Source: an uncultured Collinsella sp. (GTDB lineage Bacteria; Actinomycetota; Coriobacteriia; Coriobacteriales; Coriobacteriaceae). From it: DNA of 17,170 nt. Positions 13,346 through 17,170 of the stretch are shown here, piece after piece. The translations under genes were made by a program, and so were the position numbers. Location of the stretch: assembly GCA_900554905.1 (NCBI GenBank), contig USJB01000004.1:1-17170 (forward strand), in the 5' to 3' direction. How positions within the stretch are numbered: the stretch's first letter is position 1; the number at the start of each line of letters is the position of its first letter. The notes below the pieces were generated by a model that saw only the letters and a program-made list of their open reading frames with translations, had not been told where the DNA came from and ran no database searches.

Positions 13346-13651
13346 ATGTATATCAAGAAGGGCGATAAGGTCCAGGTTCTCTCTGGTAAGGATCGCGGCA
13401 AGCAGGGCGTTATCCTGCGTGCTCTCCCCGCCGAGAACAAGGTCGTTGTCGAGGGCGTTTCGGTCGTCAAGAAGGCCGTCAAGCCCAACGCTGCCAACCA
13501 GCAGGGCGGCATCGTTTCGCAGGAGGCTCCCATCGACGCCTCCAACGTCAATCTCGTTTGCCCCGAGTGCGGTAAGGTTACCCGCGTCGGTCACGAGAAG
13601 GACGGCAAGAACAAGCTGCGCGTCTGCAAGAAGTGCGGCCACAAGTTCTAA
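13346..13651 (+). CDS. rplX: 50S ribosomal protein L24 (uL24), zinc-ribbon form
   Basis: A 101-residue L24, an assembly initiator of the large subunit. The N-terminal KOW motif is KKGDKVQVLSGKDRGKQGVI. The C-terminal part carries CPECGK and CKKCGH (C-x2-C pairs), so a zinc-binding site is likely. AGGGGAGA precedes ATG 13346. rplE, rpsN, rpsH and the rest of the spc cluster normally follow, but here a terminator comes 29 bases later and the cluster ends. Confidence 0.97.
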   Translation: MYIKKGDKVQVLSGKDRGKQGVILRALPAENKVVVEGVSVVKKAVKPNAANQQGGIVSQEAPIDASNVNLVCPECGKVTRVGHEKDGKNKLRVCKKCGHKF

Positions 13652-13680
13652 GCTGCCCGCAACATCAAGTTGCTAGCAAA

Positions 13681-13713
13681 GGCCCGGATGCCCCACGGCA
13701 CCCGGGTCTTTTT
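13681..13713 (+). terminator. Rho-independent terminator after rplX
   Basis: GGCCCGG pairs with CCGGGTC (one G-U), and inner TGCC pairs with GGCA around a CCAC loop. A T5 run follows at 13709-13713. It is a convincing end to the ribosomal-protein unit. Confidence 0.9.
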
Positions 13714-13721
13714 CTATCCCC

Positions 13722-13774
13722 ACTCATTTGGGACAGACTTAAATGAGTACCCTAACTGGGTAAGCATAAATGAG
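13722..13774. promoter_or_regulatory. Dyads and direct repeat upstream of the oxidoreductase gene
   Basis: ACTCATTT (13722-13729) and AAATGAGT (13741-13748) form a perfect dyad. TACCC-TAACT-GGGTA (13748-13762) forms a second. TAAATGAG occurs twice, at 13740 and 13767, 27 bases apart. The arrangement looks like operator sites. The bound protein is unknown, and the downstream DeoR protein is one candidate. Confidence 0.4.
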
Positions 13775-13800
13775 CGGGTCGTACTGTATAAATTGCTTGT

Positions 13801-13911
13801 GTGCGCGTTTATGCGCGTTAGATTGCGTTTAATTACGCACCTATGCGTATATATGCGCCGTTTACGGGGCAATAATGACCGTTTAGCGGTGAGATACGCA
13901 AAAACGCGCAC
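13801..13911. repeat. Large dyad with helically phased TGCG motifs
   Basis: The 15-base arms 13801-13815 and 13897-13911 are inverted copies with one mismatch. Between and within them TGCG starts at 13802, 13812, 13824, 13844 and 13854, and its complement ACGCA lies at 13835. Spacing is close to 10-11 bases. On the right the complement recurs at 13896, 13904 and 13914. It probably binds a regulator cooperatively on one DNA face. The stretch 13714-13981 holds no credible gene. Confidence 0.45.
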
Positions 13912-13981
13912 AGACGCGCGTGTTTGTGCGAATATAGAGCTGTCAGAAATGCAAGACGTTCTATGACACAGGAGACACATA

Positions 13982-15061
13982 ATGGCAGATTCCAAGCAGG
14001 CTCCACTCGACGCCGCGGCAGCCGCCAAAGCGGCATTTGCTTCGGTCCAGGACAAGCCGTTCCCTAACGACATCTTTACGGCTCCCGAGCTCCGTTGGGC
14101 TGTGATCGGTTGCGGCGTTATTGCCAACCAGATGGCTCAGTCCCTTGCCCTGGCCGGCCGCAAGCTTACGGGCGTTGCCAACCGCACGCTCACCAAGGCT
14201 CAGACTTTTGCCGACCAGTACGGCGTCGAGAAGGTCTATGACACGGTTGAGGATCTCTACGCCGATCCGGATATCGACGCCGTCTATATCACCACGCCGC
14301 ACAACACGCATATCACCTATCTGCGTGCCGCGCTGGCCGCCGGCAAGCACGTGCTCTGCGAGAAGGCCATTACCCTCAACTCTGCCGAGCTCGACGAGGC
14401 CCGTACCATCGCCGACGAGCACAACGTGGTCCTTATGGATGCTACCACGGTGCTCCACATGCCGCTGTATCAGGAGCTGCGCCGTCGCATGGATGCGGGC
14501 GACTTTGGCCGCATGAACCTCGCCCAGCTCAACTTTGGCAGCTATAAGGAGTACGGCGACCTGACCAACCGCTTCTACAACCGCAGCCTTGCCGGCGGCG
14601 CCATGCTCGATATTGGCGTGTATGCCCTGTCCGTCATGCGCCTCTTTATGGCAAGCCAGCCCGCTGAGGTCGTTTCGCTGGGCAATACCTGCGAGACTGG
14701 CGTTGACGTCGCAGGTGGCATTGTCTGCCGTAACGCCGAGCAGCAGCTGGGCGTCGTGAGCCTTACGCTCCACTCCAAGCAGCCCAAGCGCTCGGTTATC
14801 AGCTTCGATAAGTGCTATATCGAGGTCAACGAGTATCCGCGTGCCGATCACGCGACGATCGTGTGGACCGCGGACGGTCATCGCGAGGAGGTCGCCGCGG
14901 GCACCGAGGCTTATGCCCTGTGCTACGAGATGGCTGACCTCGAGCAGGCCGTCGCCGGCGACGATTCCAAGCGTGAGCTTCTGGATTATGCTTCTGATGT
15001 GATGGAGCTCATGACCAAGCTCCGCGCCGATTGGGGAGTCGTCTACCCCGAGGAGGAGTAA
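13982..15061 (+). CDS. Gfo/Idh/MocA family NAD(P)-dependent oxidoreductase
   Basis: A 359-residue sugar or polyol dehydrogenase-type protein. After an N-terminal extension of about 35 residues, the Rossmann domain starts at RWAVIGCGVIANQMA (nucleotide-binding G-x-G-x-x-A). The YITTPHNTHITYLRAALAAGKHVLCEK segment gives Glu127-Lys128, the catalytic lysine region. The usual EKP reads EKA here. The C-terminal domain has GGAMLDIGVYALSVMR (Asp210). Fold and length fit the family, but the substrate cannot be read. AGGAG lies upstream of ATG 13982. It is followed after three bases by the DeoR gene and then by a fructose-type PTS, so a role in sugar or polyol catabolism is likely. Confidence 0.92.
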   Translation: MADSKQAPLDAAAAAKAAFASVQDKPFPNDIFTAPELRWAVIGCGVIANQMAQSLALAGRKLTGVANRTLTKAQTFADQYGVEKVYDTVEDLYADPDIDAVYITTPHNTHITYLRAALAAGKHVLCEKAITLNSAELDEARTIADEHNVVLMDATTVLHMPLYQELRRRMDAGDFGRMNLAQLNFGSYKEYGDLTNRFYNRSLAGGAMLDIGVYALSVMRLFMASQPAEVVSLGNTCETGVDVAGGIVCRNAEQQLGVVSLTLHSKQPKRSVISFDKCYIEVNEYPRADHATIVWTADGHREEVAAGTEAYALCYEMADLEQAVAGDDSKRELLDYASDVMELMTKLRADWGVVYPEEE

Positions 15062-15064
15062 GCG

Positions 15065-15811
15065 ATGCTTGCGGAAGATAGGCTCAACGCGATTGTGTCG
15101 ATGGTGCAGCAGGCTGGCTCGGTAACGGTGCCCGAGCTTGCCGATGCCCTGGGCGTGACGGCCTCTACCATTCGACGCGACCTACAGACGCTCGACCGAG
15201 CGCACCGCATCGCCAAGGTGCACGGTGGCGCGACAAGTCTTGAGCGCGCGCACGTGACGCGCGACCTAACGATCAGTGAGCGCAGTGATCTCCATAACGA
15301 CGACAAGGAGCGTATCTGCGCCCGCGCCGCGGCGCTCGTGGAGCCCGAGAGTTTTGTGTACATCGATTCGGGTTCGACAACGCTCAGACTCATCGAGCAT
15401 CTTCCGCATCTCGAATCGGTCACCTATGTGACTGATTCCGTGCTCCATGCTCAGCATCTCGCTGTGCGCGGCATGCGCACCGTGGTGCTGGGCGGCGAGC
15501 TTAAACCCGAGACCGAGGCGCTCGTTGGCCCCGATGCTCTGGCAACCCTAGACCGCTACAACTTTAACTGCGGCTTTTGGGGTTCTAACGGCATTGCCGC
15601 CGAGCAGGGCTTTACGACGCCCGATATCGAGGAAGCGCAGGTCAAGCGTATCTCGATGCGCCATACAGCCAAACGCTTCGTAATCTCGGACGCCAGTAAG
15701 TTTGGCATGGTGGCTCCCGTAAAATTCGCGGACTTCCGTGACGCAACGGTTATCACCGCGGGCGAGGTGCCCGCCAAGTACCAGACGATGGAAAACGTCA
15801 TCACGGTTTAG
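15065..15811 (+). CDS. DeoR-family sugar-responsive transcriptional regulator
   Basis: A 248-residue DeoR/GlpR-type repressor. The N-terminal winged helix-turn-helix (about 5-57) contains SVTVPELADALGVTASTIRRDL and the family signature after it, ending in KVHGGA. The C-terminal sensor domain has DSGSTT (101-106), which holds the sugar phosphate in this family, then FTTPDIEEAQVKR and ISDASKFG. Members next to fructose PTS genes (FruR/LacR type) usually repress them until a sugar phosphate binds. AGGAGGAG at the end of the oxidoreductase gene is its ribosome site. The inverted repeats and phased motifs on both sides are possible operators. Confidence 0.93.
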   Translation: MLAEDRLNAIVSMVQQAGSVTVPELADALGVTASTIRRDLQTLDRAHRIAKVHGGATSLERAHVTRDLTISERSDLHNDDKERICARAAALVEPESFVYIDSGSTTLRLIEHLPHLESVTYVTDSVLHAQHLAVRGMRTVVLGGELKPETEALVGPDALATLDRYNFNCGFWGSNGIAAEQGFTTPDIEEAQVKRISMRHTAKRFVISDASKFGMVAPVKFADFRDATVITAGEVPAKYQTMENVITV

Positions 15812-15833
15812 CAACGGGGCGAAGTAAGGCCAA

Positions 15834-15870
15834 AACCACCACAAAGGTGCCTGTCCCCATTGTGGTGGTT
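15834..15870. repeat. 11-bp perfect inverted repeat after the DeoR gene
   Basis: AACCACCACAA (15834-15844) and TTGTGGTGGTT (15860-15870) are perfect complements around a 15-base loop containing GGTGCCTGTCCCC. No T run follows. It may act as a transcript end or stability hairpin, or belong to a dispersed repeat. Confidence 0.6.
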
Positions 15871-15872
15871 CC

Positions 15873-15944
15873 GATGGCCCCGTCGGGCATGATTTCCCAG
15901 TACCCCTGTTTCCATACGACGTGATCATGCCCGCCGGGGCCATC
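15873..15944. repeat. 21-bp near-perfect inverted repeat
   Basis: Arms 15873-15893 and 15924-15944 are inverted copies with a single mismatch in 21 bases, separated by a 30-base spacer. The 5' arm begins two bases after the preceding 11-bp repeat. No T run follows the right arm. Options are a factor-dependent terminator, an operator of an unusually long type, or a palindromic mobile or repeat unit. Confidence 0.65.
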
Positions 15945-15963
15945 GTTTAGATATCGCTTAAAA

Positions 15964-15983
15964 GCGCCGTCACTTCGGCGCTA
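15964..15983. terminator. Short 7-bp hairpin, terminator-like only for the minus strand
   Basis: AGCGCCG (15964-15970) pairs with CGGCGCT (15977-15983) around TCACTT. On the + strand no T run follows. On the minus strand TTTT follows the stem. No minus-strand gene is seen here, so the role is unclear. Confidence 0.35.
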
Positions 15984-16066
15984 TCAATCACTCAAACACA
16001 AGGTAATACGCAGGTTGTGACCCTCAGAAGGGGAGGGCTGGGCCTGCTTGTGCAAAAGGAGGAAAC

Positions 16067-17170
16067 ATGTCAGCTGCAAACGAGAAGGTGAGGGGCGGCA
16101 CTTACGATGTCGTTGCCATCACGGCATGTCCAACGGGCATTGCTCACACATTTATGGCGGCCAAAGGGTTGGAAGACCAGGCAGCCAAGATGGGCGTGAG
16201 CATTAAGGTCGAGACTCAGGGTTCGGGCGGCGCTAAAAATGTACTGACCGCGGCAGACATCGCTGGTGCCAAGGGTGTCATCATTGCGGCGGATAAAAAT
16301 GTCGAGCTCGATCGCTTCGATGGCAAGCCGGTTTACTCCTGTGCGGTGACGCGTGGCATTAATGACGCCGAGGAACTTATCAATATTGCGCTTGCGGGCA
16401 ATGCGCCTATTCATCATGTGTCCGGCGGCGCCGCGGTACAGGCGGCTGCCGAGGGCGAATCCGAGGGTTTGGGCCGCAGGGTCTATAAGGACCTGATGAA
16501 CGGCGTTTCGCACATGCTCCCCTTTGTTGTTGGCGGCGGCATCCTCATGGCGCTTTCGTTCTTGCTGGACCAGGCGGGGCTGGGCACAAGCGCATACGGC
16601 CACAGCACTCCGGTCGCGGCCTTCTTTAACCTTGCGGGCAACCAGGCGTTCAACTTTATGCTCCCCATCCTTGCGGGCTATATTGCCATGTCCATTGCTG
16701 ACCGTCCGGGCTTGGCCGCGGGCTTTGTGGGTGGCTGGATTGCAAAGCAGGGCTTCACGTTGGGCTATCTCACCACGGCAATGGATGCCGATGCCCAGGC
16801 TCAGCTTGTCTCTGCTGGCTTTTTGGGCGCGCTGCTGGTCGGTTTTGCCGCCGGCATTATCGTCAATGCGCTCAAGAAGGCTGCAAGCGTGCTACCCGAG
16901 TCGCTCGACGGTATCAAGCCCATGCTCATCTACCCCGTGCTGGGCATTCTCTTTACGAGTCTCTTTATGATGGCCGTTAACCCGATTATGGGCGTTATCA
17001 ACACCGCCATTAGCGGCGCGCTCAACGGTCTTTCGGGCACGAGCATCGTTCTTTTGGGCATTATCTGCGCCGGCATGCAGGCGACCGACATGGGTGGTCC
17101 CATCAACAAGGCCGCATATGTCTTTGGCACCGCGGCCCTTGCCGAGCAAACGCTGCAGGGCAATATGATC
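16067..17170 (+). CDS. Fructose-type PTS EIIBC component, N-terminal part (runs off the window)
   Basis: 368 codons are open to the right edge with no stop. The EIIB domain (about 12-110) carries ITACPTGIAHTFMAA with the phospho-accepting Cys21, then a short linker (about 111-135). The EIIC membrane domain starts at RRVYKDLMNGVSHMLPFVVGGG and shows ADRPGLAAGFVGG and MQATDMGGPINKAAY, all typical of the fructose/mannitol EIIC family (FruA type). EIIBC imports the sugar and phosphorylates it using phosphate from HPr and EIIA. An EIIA domain could be fused downstream or encoded separately, which cannot be seen here. AAAGGAGG lies close before ATG 16067. The DeoR gene upstream is the likely regulator. 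The exact sugar is uncertain, since homologues take fructose, mannose-type or other hexoses. Confidence 0.92.
   Translation, partial: MSAANEKVRGGTYDVVAITACPTGIAHTFMAAKGLEDQAAKMGVSIKVETQGSGGAKNVLTAADIAGAKGVIIAADKNVELDRFDGKPVYSCAVTRGINDAEELINIALAGNAPIHHVSGGAAVQAAAEGESEGLGRRVYKDLMNGVSHMLPFVVGGGILMALSFLLDQAGLGTSAYGHSTPVAAFFNLAGNQAFNFMLPILAGYIAMSIADRPGLAAGFVGGWIAKQGFTLGYLTTAMDADAQAQLVSAGFLGALLVGFAAGIIVNALKKAASVLPESLDGIKPMLIYPVLGILFTSLFMMAVNPIMGVINTAISGALNGLSGTSIVLLGIICAGMQATDMGGPINKAAYVFGTAALAEQTLQGNMI

Noticed and set aside
13670..13966. 98-codon + strand open frame after rplX
   Set aside because: It runs through the terminator hairpin and the dyad region, has no Shine-Dalgarno and shows no recognisable protein features.
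13961..14881. 306-codon minus-strand open frame opposite the oxidoreductase gene
   Set aside because: It is a mirror of a clearly recognised + strand gene. It shows no domain and no ribosome site.
1..17170. CRISPR arrays, tRNA or rRNA genes, transposase genes, prophage genes
   Set aside because: No regularly spaced direct repeats, tRNA-like segments or mobile-element proteins were found on either strand.

Overview
The window looks like chromosomal DNA from a Coriobacteriia actinobacterium, most likely Collinsella or a close relative. This is inferred from the high GC content, the tightly packed short-spaced genes, the mix of streptococcal-type fatty-acid genes with actinobacterial-looking ribosomal proteins, and the presence of PTS sugar systems. 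No rRNA or tRNA gene is present, so the genus is an inference. All supported genes lie on the + strand.

Region 1 (1-4187) is the distal part of a type II fatty-acid synthesis operon: fabF (3' end only), accB, fabZ, accC, then a fused accD-accA reading frame. Order and gene types match the fab/acc clusters of streptococci and lactobacilli rather than the acyl-CoA carboxylases of most Actinobacteria. The accDA fusion is broken in this sequence. About 11 nt that should encode part of the conserved GGARMQEG motif is missing near 2978, and the frame shifts there.

Region 2 (4204-7426) holds a lone PTS membrane domain (EIIC, glucose/beta-glucoside type) closed by a good terminator at 5481-5514, a cation diffusion facilitator and a histidine phosphatase.

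Region 3 (7427-13713) is a ribosomal-protein cluster: rplC rplD rplW / rplB rpsS rplV rpsC rplP rpmC rpsQ / rplN rplX. It is unusual in four ways. rpsJ is missing at the head. The cluster stops at a real terminator after rplX, where rplE onward would be expected. It is cut into three blocks by structured non-coding gaps before rplC, rplB and rplN. Finally, a 26-nt near-identical element sits in front of both rplC and rplB. A separate 125-nt imperfect hairpin lies between the phosphatase gene and the rplC leader. These leaders are the best candidates for undescribed regulatory RNAs in the window.

Region 4 (13714-17170) begins with a 268-bp gap rich in dyads and phased TGCG motifs. A Gfo/Idh/MocA oxidoreductase and a DeoR-family repressor follow as a two-gene operon. 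Next comes a gap with two strong inverted repeats, and then the start of a fructose-type PTS EIIBC gene that runs off the window. Together these suggest a sugar or polyol uptake locus controlled by the DeoR protein.

Everything rests on reading the sequence and translations by eye. No alignments, folding energies or database searches were run, and family comparisons are from memory.
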